Source of the DNA: Argopecten irradians
Taxonomy: Eukaryota; Mollusca; Bivalvia; Pectinida; Pectinidae
Assembly (NCBI RefSeq): GCF_041381155.1
Contig: NC_091149.1
Location: 11,796,609 to 11,860,608 of the forward strand
DNA length: 64,000 bases
Direction: 5' to 3'
In this document: positions 21,331 to 32,200 of the stretch, in pieces
Position numbering within the stretch: the first letter of the stretch is position 1
Layout: every line of letters starts with the position of its first letter
Position numbers and translations under genes: made by a program
The notes under the pieces: generated by a model
Told to the model about the DNA's origin: nothing
What the model saw: only the letters and a program-made list of their open reading frames with translations
Database searches by the model: none

Positions 21331-21853
21331 CCAAGAGCACAATGGAAAGCTAGGAAGAAACTAATGCGTTATATCGAAAAGTCTTTTTACGACCATTTGA
21401 TGATTTCTTCACCGAAATAATGGCATTGAATTATAGCATCAAGATCCAGCCGATTGTGATTTATTACAGTGCACAACTGAATTCCAGAATAGTGTCAGAG
21501 ATTACCATGCGTTCAACAGCTAGAGCAATTAAATGAAATCTCTTGCATGTGACTTGACTAAGAGAGATGAATATATCGTGTTTTAGTAATGGTAGGTTAG
21601 ACTGCAATTAGACTGTGTTGCTTGGTTTAGTCGACACTATGCAAGGAGTCGCAAAGCATGGCATTAGCCCCCGCGCCCCGCAGTTTGTATAAAAACTTAA
21701 ATACATCAAGGTCAAAGTAACAATTATCTAAGTATAACTTTAATTATGTGAGTATTGTAAAACTTAAAATAAATATCAGCAGGTAACAAAATGAAATTGT
21801 AATTTGGTATTCTTGACTAGGTTTCCATGGTAATAGAAATGATTCGAAAAACT

Positions 21854-22170
21854 GAAGGTCCACAATAGCAAAAGGCACCACTAGGGCACTTGTCAAATAT
21901 ATACAGAAAGTTTCATGGAGCTGCGTGTAATGGTTTTGGAGTTATAGCCAGCAAACAAAAAGAACAGTAATTTAGCATTTTTCTAAGTTTCCACGGTAAC
22001 AGAAAAAACTAACATGGAAGGTCCACAATAGCAAAAGGCACAACTAGGGCACTTGTCTGATGTATACAGAAATGTTCAAGGACCGCATTGAACGGTTTTT
22101 GAGTTATAGCCCGGAAAAAGATCTCGGACAGACGGACGGACGGAACCCTAAACAAAATCCCCCGCAAACG
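21854..22170. repeat. Tandem repeat, 163-bp unit
   Basis: Two units beginning gaaggtccacaatagcaaaa at 21854 and 22017, each with ggcac-actagggcacttgtc and a ggtttt.gagttatagcc segment. It ends in gacagacggacggacggaac. A diverged relative lies at about 28190-28320. Confidence 0.7.
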
Positions 22171-22184
22171 CGTTTCCCGGGAAA

Positions 22185-22335
22185 AAAGGACAAGGGTTCC
22201 ACTATACAAGAAGACACAACATGAACAAACCACAGTCTCCCAAAACACACACATGCACTTCATAAATGCTACACACCGCATACCTGGGAGGCCGACCTTT
22301 AATGACCCTGGCAAACAAACAAACAAACAAGCAAT
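22185..22335 (+). repeat. Rep-A 3'-end fragment
   Basis: Plus-strand 3' part: ccactatacaagaagacaca, cacagtctcccaaaacacac, then ggcaaacaaacaaacaaaca. Confidence 0.75.
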
Positions 22336-23093
22336 CGAACTTTTTCCCTTAAAGAAAAGTACAATACCGATGATACAAGAGAATATCCCATCTGTTTACT
22401 TTGGCACAATTGCCAAACCTCTGTATGCGCCAAGTGTTCAGAAAAACAAATATTTTACGACGTAATAGACACATGTCTTTTATAAAAGATATAAAGTCGT
22501 GTTGAATGAACGGAAAGAATAATGACGATTAGCAAAGAATGAAAATGTTACGTGCTGTACTTGCATCCCTAGTCGCCCTGAATTATACTTCTCGTTCGAA
22601 ATTCTTCCACATCTCAATTTACCAACTTGTGACAATTTCGATTTGAATTTCCTAGGAAAAGCAGTACTAATTTTAAACATTTACACTACATGTATATTAT
22701 AAAGAGGCGGTTCTGTTTAGAAATTGTTATTGGTGATAATAAAAATGGTGGCAATAAAAAAAATATATTTGTATCACTAAAATAACTTACCGATATGAAT
22801 ATGTATTCACGGTTAAAACTTTGACGACTACACCGGTCTCTCTACGGATATGACGGCAACAAACATGGCGGAGTTCTGTCACGTAATCCGGACAATGACC
22901 GAGTATTGTCTGGGTACAAAACATGTAGATATTGCACCAGATTCATCTGTACAAGTGTGATGTTGTGATACTTGAGATATTTAATCGCCCTTAATTATTC
23001 GCTCCATTTACACCAGAATGCTTAAAGATATGTATGTATGTTGTAAATCTTGTTATGTTAAACATCCGAGTTCTACACAGGGTCATTAGTTAC
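22336..23093. other. No confirmed gene; possible MCT-1 5' UTR exon
   Basis: AT-rich apart from a GC-richer patch at 22795-22900. On the minus strand this patch ends in catattcatatcg followed by the consensus donor gtaagt (22794-22789). It could be a non-coding first exon of MCT-1. On the plus strand the same patch contains a 31-codon frame with a good start context (aaacatggcg, about 22864). Neither is proven. Confidence 0.25.
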
Positions 23094-23295
23094 CTCTTAG
23101 ATAAACTAAGTGTTTCGGCCAGGGGACAGGACCCAAAGGCTTCTTTAGGAGTGCTGAACTCAAAAGTTAGGTGGTGTCCAGAGAAAAGTTAGGAAGAAGA
23201 AAGCTAAATAAAAAGAATAGTAAAGAAATTATCTTAAAATTAGACGCCTTTAAAGATCATGTAATGGGGACAGCAGGCCCGATTCTACCGCCCTA
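23094..23295 (-). repeat. Rep-A 5'-half fragment
   Basis: Minus-strand: ttcggccaggggacaggacc through gttaggaagaagaaagc to ccgccctatttgtagg. It is followed by the segment shared with 1869-2150. Confidence 0.65.
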
Positions 23296-23590
23296 TTTGT
23301 AGGACACGAGGGTGGGAAGACGTGCTTGTCTGAAGTCTGTATGATGCTACCGTGTGAGTGTGCTGTTCGGTGACTTTGAGATAATGCGTTTGTGCGATAG
23401 TTATTTAAAATGACCAATAGTTCTATAATTACAGGGCGACACTATACTAACATATATATATCGCACTTAGAAAATATTCGATATTAATCAAGATTAATTC
23501 CACTAAATCAAGAATTAGACACGGACGGTCCTCGTATGATTGGTTAAAGAAATAACCGAGTATATATGTATGATAGAAAGATACCTCAAT
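23296..23590. repeat. Segment shared with 1869-2150
   Basis: Same order of shared words as at 1869-2150 (tgctgttcggtgactttgag, aaaatgaccaatag, gaaaatattcgatatt, acggtcctcgt). Confidence 0.5.
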
Positions 23591-23725
23591 CTTTGGAAGA
23601 CACAACGCGAATATACAGCAGTCCTCCTCCCAAAACACACACCTTGCACTTCATACACCATATACCGTCCTTACATGACACTGGCTGTTAATAGGACGTT
23701 AATTTCATCAAACAAACAAACAAGC
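23591..23725 (+). repeat. Rep-A 3'-end fragment
   Basis: Plus-strand 3' end: tcccaaaacacacaccttgc, ccgtccttacatgacactgg, ctgttaataggacgttaat and (caaa)n. Orientation is opposite to the fragment at the equivalent place near 2175. Confidence 0.7.
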
Positions 23726-23895
23726 CTCAATCTTTCAAATAATCCTATTTAATGTAGCTAAAATACATATCACAGCTACATGTTTTAACATTTTCAAACC
23801 TATCTTGCATTCTTATATACAGAATGAAACGTATGTCATGTGAAGGTTTTATATAAATTTTTCACAACAATGCTCCTGAATAGATTTGTATCTTA

Positions 23896-24110
23896 ATGAG
23901 TAAACATGACACTCTATGTGGTTTCAGGGCGGAGAATAAAATTCTAATTCCTACATGTAACACCAAAATGTATGGTAAAAAGTATCCCAGGCAGGAGATG
24001 TCCTACATACAAAACAGCCTCCTATATATCGTGTGGACAGCTGTAGCCTTTGCAGAAATGCGAGTGCATTTGAAATTTAAATCAATCTTTTTATCACACT
24101 ATTTTTTCCT
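23896..24110. repeat. Inverted relative of 2330-2720
   Basis: See 2330-2720. Shared blocks are tatcccaggcagga, gctgtagcctttgcagaaat and tgcatttgaaatttaaa. The 81-codon ORF here is not conserved in the other copy. Confidence 0.5.
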
Positions 24111-24204
24111 TCAACTTTACATGCCTTTTGTGTATGTCTAAGGTTATTTTATGGTTTTTTTTATGTGATAAATGATTCTTGGTTTTGTTATTTGCTTTTT
24201 TGAA

Positions 24205-24655
24205 TGAACACGACAGACCACAGTCTACCCCCGTGAGGAAGGCTCTGGGTTCTGTCCCCATGGACACGACACACCATAATATCTCGTGAGAAAGGCTCTG
24301 GGTTCTGTCCCCATGGACACGACACACCATAGTCTATATCGTGATGAAGGATCTGGGTTCTGCCCCCATGGACACGACACACCATAGTCTATATCGTGAT
24401 GAAGGATCTGGGTTCTGTCCCCATGGACACGACACACCATAGTCTATATCGTGATGAAGGATCTGGGTTCTGTCCCCATGGACACGACACACCATAGTCT
24501 ATATCGTGATGAAGGATCTGGGTTCTGTCCCCATGGACACGACACACCATAGTCTATATCGTGATGAAGGATCTGGGTTCTGTCCCCATGGACACGACAC
24601 ACCATAGTCTATATCGTGAGGAAGGCTCTGGGTTCTGTCCCCATGGACACGACAC
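24205..24655. repeat. Minisatellite, 55-bp unit, Rep-A derived
   Basis: Eight units of ggacacgacacaccatagtc, then tatatcgtgatgaaggatct, then gggttctgtccccat. Several adjacent units are identical, so recent expansion. Same core as the 2930-4300 array. Confidence 0.9.
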
Positions 24656-24660
24656 ATGAT

Positions 24661-25183
24661 TTTTGTTTGTTTGTTTGTTTGACTGATTAACGTCCTTTTA
24701 ACATCCAAGGTCATGTAAGGACGGCCTCCCATGTATGCGCTGTGTTGCATGTATGTGTGTATGTGTTTGGGGAGGTTGCGGTATATTCGTGTTGTGTTTT
24801 CTCGTAGAGTGGAACTTTTGTCCTTTTTGTAGTGCTAAGCATGCTGCCGAAGACACCAAGCAACACACCCCATCCGGTACTCACATTGTACTGACAACGG
24901 ACGAACCAGTCGTCCCACTCTTTTTATGCTTAGCGCTAAGCTGGAGCAGAAACTAATACTTTTATAGACTGTGGTGTGTCTCGGCCAGTGGACAGAACCA
25001 AAAGCCTACTCACATGGGCGAATGCTCAACAGAAGGCAAAAAGTGAGGCGGTGTGAAGGGAGATGTTAGGAAGAAAATTGTAATTAAGGAAGTAAGAAAA
25101 GATAAAATCCTAAATTTAGTCGCCTCTCACGTAGTCATGCAATAGGGACAGCCGTTACAATTGTAACGCCCTACCTGCATTGC
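24661..25183 (-). repeat. Rep-A full-length copy inserted in the minisatellite
   Basis: Minus-strand Rep-A from tttttgtttgtttgtttgtt to acgccctacctgcatt, with minisatellite sequence on both sides (gacacgacacatga / gacgacacaccatag). The target duplication is hard to define because the flanks are repeats. Confidence 0.8.
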
Positions 25184-25500
25184 TGACGACACACCATAGT
25201 CTACTCTCGTGAGGGAAGCTCTGGGATCTGTCCCTATGGACACGGAACACCATAATCTACCCCCGTGAGGAAGACTCTGGGTTCTGTCCCCATGGACACG
25301 ACACACAATAGTCTACCTCCCTAAATAAGGCTCTGGGTTATGTGCCCCATGGGTACGACACATCAGTCAACCCCAGTGAGGAAGGCTCTGTGTTCTGCCC
25401 TTATTGACACGACACACCATAGTCTATCCTCGTGAGGAAGGGTCTGTCCCCCATGGTCAAGATAGTATAGTATATAAGTGGGACGACTCGTTTACCGGTT
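25184..25500. repeat. Minisatellite continued, degenerate 55-60-bp units
   Basis: About five diverged units (ctctgggatctgtccctatg, cgacacatcagtcaacccca). It ends in the non-reiterated Rep-A segment agtgggacgactcgttt, exactly as at the right edge of the 2.9-4.3-kb array. Confidence 0.75.
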
Positions 25501-25504
25501 GTCA

Positions 25505-27040
25505 TGGCAATGTTAATGAATCATTCATGTAAAGTTTGTAAGTTTTGATGTATTAAGCTGTTAAAATCATTCAAAGTCACGAACAAACATTTATGGTACT
25601 TTATAAGCATTTGCATCATCACAACATTATTGTATAGTACTAGTGTTCGTTTTTATGCTTTATGTATGTTTAGATGACACACATCTGAAATAAGGCCCGG
25701 TCCCACTGGCGTTTAGAAAAATTTGTGAATGCATTGCGCACAAAATTGGCTGGTATTCGCTGAACATACGCAATATTCGTAAATCGTACTTAGATCTGTC
25801 GCCCAACATCCGCACACTATCGCATTTAACCGCAATGACTTTTTCCCGTTCCCAGGATTTTTGAACGGCACAAAATTTTGATTGCGGAAACCATTTGCAT
25901 TAGATACGCTATTCGAATGCAATATATACTCAATACATGTTTATAATATGCGCTGTATATCCGCTGTTATTCGTTGATATCCACAACTGACAGGGTTTTG
26001 TAGCTTTATAGCGAACTGGGACAGTGTGTAAAACGAATATATAGCGTACCTATCACGTTGACATCACGAATTGAAATAATTTATAGCGAATGCATATTGA
26101 GTTCAGCGTTTGTATTGCGTCTGTTTTGCATTTGATTTTAGAATAATTAGCGAATGTAAAGCAAACGTGTTGCATACACCAAAACTACTGTATAGATAAG
26201 GCAATAATCGACATGTTTATAAGTGTATTAATGGGTCCTCGGCAATAATACCAATGCAGCATAACAATAGTATCCAACAAAATATCAATCAACTTGTTCA
26301 AGTCATGATATTGTTTCAAACACAGAAAAGAAAACGTTGTCTGCTTTGATTTGAATTTGAAACTGACTGGAACTTCTTTGTATATGTATCTGGAGGAGGT
26401 AGAATGAAAATTGCAGCTTGCTTATCTTTGTTACAGTCCTGTTGTGAAAAGCGATACCGAAAGGCCCGAGCGCGCTTCTTTTACCATCGTAATTCAGATG
26501 CCCTACATGCGCAATACAACCATTCTTTCCGCTACATCTGCGCAATGCATTATTAATAGATTCGTAATATTTCCTTAATAATCGTAATACTTCCAATCTA
26601 TTTCCTCGATATATACGTTATATATTCGTAATTGTTTGTTGCGTATCCGCATTGTTGGATAATATTACCGATTGTACCCCTCACGGGAGAGCATCCGTTA
26701 TCGTATTCGCTTTTATTCGCGAAATATCCGCCTTTATTCGTAATAAATTCCCACAATGTTATTAATTTATCCGTAATTTATATTTTATTTTTTATTTTTA
26801 GCCAATTTTGTTTTTGTTGCGGATGACGACGAACGGCCAAAAATTGTATTCTTTTAACAACGCTAGACGTAAATATCATGGCTTTTGACAGGCCCGCCAA
26901 ATTTCATTTTCAGCTATTTTTTTTTTTTTTTACTTTTAGTTTGTAAAATGTAAACCTATACATTTAAATACTGTTATTCTCTAAATGTTAATAATATTTG
27001 GTGGTGAATAACGTATTAAAAGCTCCTTTTGAGTATGAAA
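25505..27040 (+). repeat. Rep-D half copy, interrupted
   Basis: Rep-D sequence at 25505-25690 (agctgttaaaatcattc, tttttatgctttatgtatgt) resumes at about 26900-27040 (ttttagtttgtaaaatgtaa, ctctaaatgttaataatatt). The intervening ~1.2 kb (25695-26885) is a separate insertion. Confidence 0.5.
25695..26885. mobile_element. Unclassified ~1.2-kb insertion in Rep-D
   Basis: The left edge is ggcccggtcccactggcgtt. Near the right edge is a weak inverted counterpart (gccaattttgtttttgttgc against gcgcacaaaattggct). The interior is rich in short words such as attcgtaat and atccgc. No ORF with a domain; the 97-codon minus-strand ORF at 26303-26596 has no recognisable motif. Boundaries are approximate. Confidence 0.4.
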
Positions 27041-27369
27041 ATTATGGCACACATAACTAAAATGATTAAAATAAATTCAAACAGAATTTGTTTTAACTGT
27101 ATGTTAAATGTGAGATATGGTGATAGATAGGTTAAAACTGTTAAGGTTTGCGAACTAAATAACGTTCGACGGATGACGCACTTGTTTTTAAATCTCAATA
27201 TGAGTACATATTACATTACGAATAGGAAGGGCTGTATTTACTTAGGGAATCAAACTGCAAAGAATCCATGTTTGATAAGGAGAAAAAAATACAAAACCTA
27301 TATTCAAAAATTGAACACCAATAAAGCGAAAATGTTAAAAAAAAAAAGTAAAGATACCTAAGACAATAC

Positions 27370-27486
27370 TCCGCCTCAACTCTCGTGCATTTCCTTAATA
27401 TAATATACATATATGTTTATATAGGTTTACATATATGTGTATTATATTAAGAAATAAAGGAAGTGCACGAGAGTTGAGGCGGGGGT
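27370..27486. repeat. 117-bp hairpin (MITE-like)
   Basis: Near-perfect palindrome. The left arm ctccgcctcaactctcgtgc is mirrored by gcacgagagttgaggcgggg, with an AT-rich centre (atatacatatatgtttatat). No target duplication identified. Confidence 0.7.
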
Positions 27487-27537
27487 AGTGTTTTTGGTAT
27501 ATTTACTTTTATTTTTATTTTTAAACAAAGGTTTAAT

Positions 27538-28137
27538 TAGCCCTGCAGGTAGGGCTTTAGAATTGTACCTGCTGCCCCTATTGCATGATGTAAAAGGCGA
27601 CTAAATTTAGGATCTTATCTTTTCTCTTCTTCCTAACTGACTTTATCTTTCCTAATGCCTCCCTTAGCACCGCCTCACTTTTGGCCTTGATTTATCTTTT
27701 CTCTTCTTCCTAACTGACTTTATCTTTCCTAATGCCTCCCTTAGCACCGCCTCACTTTTGGCCTTGATTTGAGCGTTCGCCCCTGTGAGGAAGGCTCTGG
27801 GTTCTGTCTCCTGGCCGAGACTCACAAAAGTCTATAAAAGTGGTAGTTTCTGCACCTGCTTAGCGCTCAGCATACAGGGAGTGGGACGACTGGTTCGCCT
27901 GTTGTCAGTATAATGTGACCTGGTGGGGTGTGGCTTGGTGTCTTCGGCGGCATGCTTCAGTAATATATAAAAAGTGCAACAGTTCTACTATACAAGAAGA
28001 CACAACATGAATATACCGCAGTTCCCCAAAACACGCACCTCGCACAACATACACGCAACACATCGCATACATGGGAGGCCGTCCTTACATGACCATAGAT
28101 GTTAATATAACGTTAATAAATGAAGCAAACAAACAAA
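27538..28137 (+). repeat. Rep-A full-length copy with internal duplication
   Basis: Plus-strand Rep-A from gccctgcaggtagggcttta to (caaa)n. A ~77-bp internal segment (tttatcttttctcttcttcc ... cacttttggccttga) is repeated in tandem, about 27615-27691 and 27692-27768. Low divergence, so fairly young. Confidence 0.85.
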
Positions 28138-28631
28138 CATGTTCCAAACAGTAGAACGTTAATGAATGTTCGTGCATCTAAGTTGAACCGTTTCGGAGTT
28201 ACAATAAAGTGTAATTTCTTTTTTTTCATAGTAACGGATAAAATAACGTAAATAGAAGGTTCCGAATAGCAAAAGGTACAACTTTGATACTCCGTTGAAC
28301 GGATACGGAGTTTAGTAACTTTAAAACTATGTCATCACCTAGTCAAATTCCAGCATGTTTTATGTCAGCACAGGGACAGCACACATACATTGATGACGTA
28401 GTTAAAAACGTGACGTTCAGCTATCGTGACCATCTAAACGAAACAGTCCTTTGTTATTTCTATTAAATAGTTGAATTGGGTAAGGATAAGTGAAAATATT
28501 CACTTTTGCCCGATTTAAAAATGCCATTTGGTCACAAAAACGGCACTGAAAAGACAGATAAATAAAAAATGTCCAACATAACAGAAAAAATGTTTTGATA
28601 TTTTTATTCAGTTTAAAGGTTAACATAACAA

Positions 28632-28990
28632 TGATATTAAATATTTATGTCACTATTTTTTAACTTCATCGGAGTATGATTTTTTTTTTCAAACTGTGAA
28701 TTCGCGTAGCAGATTCTCACATAAGTTTGCAAACAATGTTTATTTCATAACCCGATGAAGTTAACATATAGTTACATCAATTTTCATAATTATTTTTTCA
28801 GACTACTTGATAACATAAAATAGTTTAAACGTGCGATTTTATTGATTTTCCAAGGGATTAATTTTCTAAATCAATACGCAACGTTTACGTTTCTATTGTG
28901 ACGTCATGATAACGTCGGGTTTTCGGGTCATTCTCGGATTTTTTTCATAAAATATGAAGGAAAACAAATTCCGATCAGAAATTAGATTCA
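28632..28990. repeat. Rep-B dispersed repeat, copy 1
   Basis: Shares with 35505-35800 and 39335-39545: tgtcactattttttaacttc, an internal catcgg / cccgatgaagtt pair, acgcaacgt, tctattgtgacgtca and cattctcggattttttt. Non-coding, MITE-like. Confidence 0.6.
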
Positions 28991-29110
28991 GTATGAAAAC
29001 AAATAAAAATTGATTATGTCTTTTGTGACATTCTGCCTCATGCATTCACTTATTTAGTATATAAGTCAACCAGACAAATATATCGTTATTTAATTAGGGT
29101 GAAAACACAG

Positions 29111-29268
29111 TTATAATTTTGTAGATTCAAGTGTCCGACGTTCTTGTTTCTTCTGTTCCCATCTTAAAATCCGCCGTAACGGCAGACAGAGTATCCCTCC
29201 TAAGGTTATGGTAGATCCAGAGAGATAGAACGTCACATCAAGGTCGCCAGTCATGTCGGATAGCAGTC
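29111..29268 (-). CDS. MCT-2 coding exon 6 with stop
   Basis: Encodes [22 protein letters not shown]12 and a basic tail ending TLESTKL, then TAA at 29113-29111. Acceptor tctgttttcag. Confidence 0.88.
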
Positions 29269-32200
29269 CTGAAAACAGATATAATTAATTCTACTCTAAT
29301 GTGGCGTACAAATACGCCATCATTATGGAGACATAAATTTGGCCTTAGCTGGAATGATGATCGAGACCCCGATACACAGATTCAACAGACCAAACCATAT
29401 GGACAGATTATCTACGACTCTCGTCTATTATAAGTTATTCGAGATATCGAGATTATATATAGTGTTTACGTGATATCGGTGAGGCTATTCGAGATATCGA
29501 GGTTTACATATAGTATTTACCTGCTACAAGTTATCCTATCAAGACCGAGGCTCAAATACACATGGTCAACAGACCAAACCCTGTGGACAGGTTATCCACG
29601 CCACTCAGCTCTATTACTAGGTATTCGAGATATCGAGGTTTACATATAGTATTTACCTGCTACAAGTTAACCTATCATGACCGAGGCTCCAATGCACATG
29701 GTCAACAGACCAAATCCTGTGGACAGGTTATCTACGCCTCTCAGCTCTATTACTAGTTATTCGAGATATCGAGGTTTACATATAGTATTTACCTGCTACA
29801 GGTGATCCTATCATGACCGAGGCCCCAATACACATGGTCAACAGACCAAATCCTGTGGACAGGTTATTTACGCCTCTCAGCTCTATTAGTATGATGGACC
29901 TCAGCGGAACGAACACTCCTGTAATACCGAAAACAGTCACCAATATGTCGACTTCGAGGTACCAAAACGACGTGAATAAAGTTTGATCAAACGGTGGTTA
30001 GTCCAACCTTACGGTGAATGTAACGTCACATAAATCACGTCAGAAGATTTCACAATGACCGGAAGGCGGGTCTAATCGACGATAAATCGTGCTTTATACA
30101 AGTCGTTTGGTAATCTCGAAATCTGTGTATTAGTTTCATGTAATGTTTAAGAAGAATTTGTTTATTTAGTTAAAAGGATTAGATGTTTTAATATTTTTGT
30201 TAAATGTTTGTGTTTGTCAAAGGTTAAAATAATTATATAATGCAATATTACACGACGAAATTATTTAGCATTAATATGAAATTGATGACAAAAATGACAT
30301 TTAGTTGTCCGAAATTATGTTCAGTTTAAACGAAACTGGGACTGATTCCATTTTTTTAAACCGATAAAGAATTAAATAAGCGCAATCTTCATGTTCTGAA
30401 CTCTGATATTGATACCCAGAGCTCAATTAATGATATTAGGAAATTTACAGTCTGTATTACGAACCTATCGTTGACCCGAAAACAGCTGAGTAAGCAGCCA
30501 AAACACCAAATGACGTGTAATAGGGTATTAGGAAAGTCGCAACACCTCCCACTATTAGAACAAAGCCATTCACGTGGAAACAGTCGAGCCAGGATCGATC
30601 TGACACTACGCCAATCACAACCCTGAAAATCGTGTTAAATATCCCGATAATAGAGATAAGGAAAGCTCCTTCGAAGGCAGATATCCCTTTGTCAAGGGCA
30701 AACGTTGGTAGGAAATTAAAAGGAATGTAGAAACCTGAAAAATAAAGGTATATGAATGCTGTTGAATGTGAAAGAATTTATCAAAGTTAGGTTTATTTTA
30801 ATTGATTAAATTAAATCTTAATTTCTCACGACTGCGCCATTGTTTGCTTAAAAAAATTAAAGCTTAAGATTAAAAGATAAAAAATACTGTGGATGGGTTA
30901 TATACATAACACAAGAAGTCCACGGAAGTGGATGTGTCGCCTGCACAGCAGTTTGAACATAACAACACTAGTTATTTATCGTTGAAAATTTTGTTACTAA
31001 CTGAATGAATGAATCACGTCCCGTAACTCCGTACATATTGACGGATTTTGACTTTTATCAAACACATTTGAGATAAAGCAATATACATAATTTAGTTGCA
31101 ATCGCATAATAAATACAAAAGTTATTGATCATGAGCAGTAACCAAGAATTGTCTGTTTTGAAAATTTTAAAGTCCCATAACTCTTGCAAATATTTATGGA
31201 TTTTGACCAGTATCACACCCATCTTACATCTCATTGATATCAAGCGATACACAACAGTTGGTTAAAAAAAGATAATAAATATTAAAGTTATCGGACGGAA
31301 ACCAAGAAATTGTCTGTTTTAACGATTTTAAAGTCCCATTACTCTTGTAGATATAAACGGATTTTGACCAATATCAAACTGATTCGAGATCTCATTGATA
31401 AAATGCAAAAAATCAAATTTGATTGAAATCGAACAATACATACTAATGTTATCGAGTGGAAACCATGGATTTATCTAATTTGACGATTTAAAAGTCCCGT
31501 AACTCTCGGAAATATTGACGGATATTTACCAGTAATTAAACCCATCCGAGATCCCATTAATATAAAGTACTATATCAAAGTTAGTTTAAATCAGACATTA
31601 AGTACCAAAGTTATCGAGCGAAACCCATGGATTTATCTGTTCTGAAGATTTCGAAGTCCCGCAACCCTTGCAAATATTGACAGATTTTAAACATTATCAA
31701 ACTTATCCGAGATCTTATTGCTATAAAGCAATATACTAAGTTTGGTTGAAATCGGACAATAAATACTTAAGTTATCGCACGGAAACCGTTTTCCGGACGA
31801 CGACGCCAACGTCGCCGACATAGTGATACCTATGTGTCGCAATTTCTTAAAATCAATCATAACATAAGCAATATCGATGGCCTTATGATTAAATTACGAC
31901 AACAAACAAATGCAAGACTCCCTGTTTTATATAGATATTAACAGTGGATATTCATTTACCGGATTTGCCGTCTGGTGCATATAGGAGAAAGCGGTAAACA
32001 TCAGACAACCCGCGTTATGAAAATTAAATTGTTTAGAAGATGATGGTGTTGTATTGATAGTAAGCTATTAACGTTTTCGACAGAATTATCAAAAGCGTTT
32101 TGCATTATCATTTTAAATATCAAAAGCCGTTTCGGTTTAGTTATGATAAATTGTCATAAGATTGAATCTACCTTTGATTTTGTGACTCTGATTGCATGAT

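Noticed and set aside
22864-22960. 31-codon ORF with good start context on the plus strand
   Set aside because: Too short and without conservation evidence; the same patch is better explained, tentatively, as a minus-strand 5' UTR exon.
24205-24655. CRISPR-like regular repeats
   Set aside because: Adjacent identical 55-bp units without spacers; a minisatellite derived from Rep-A.
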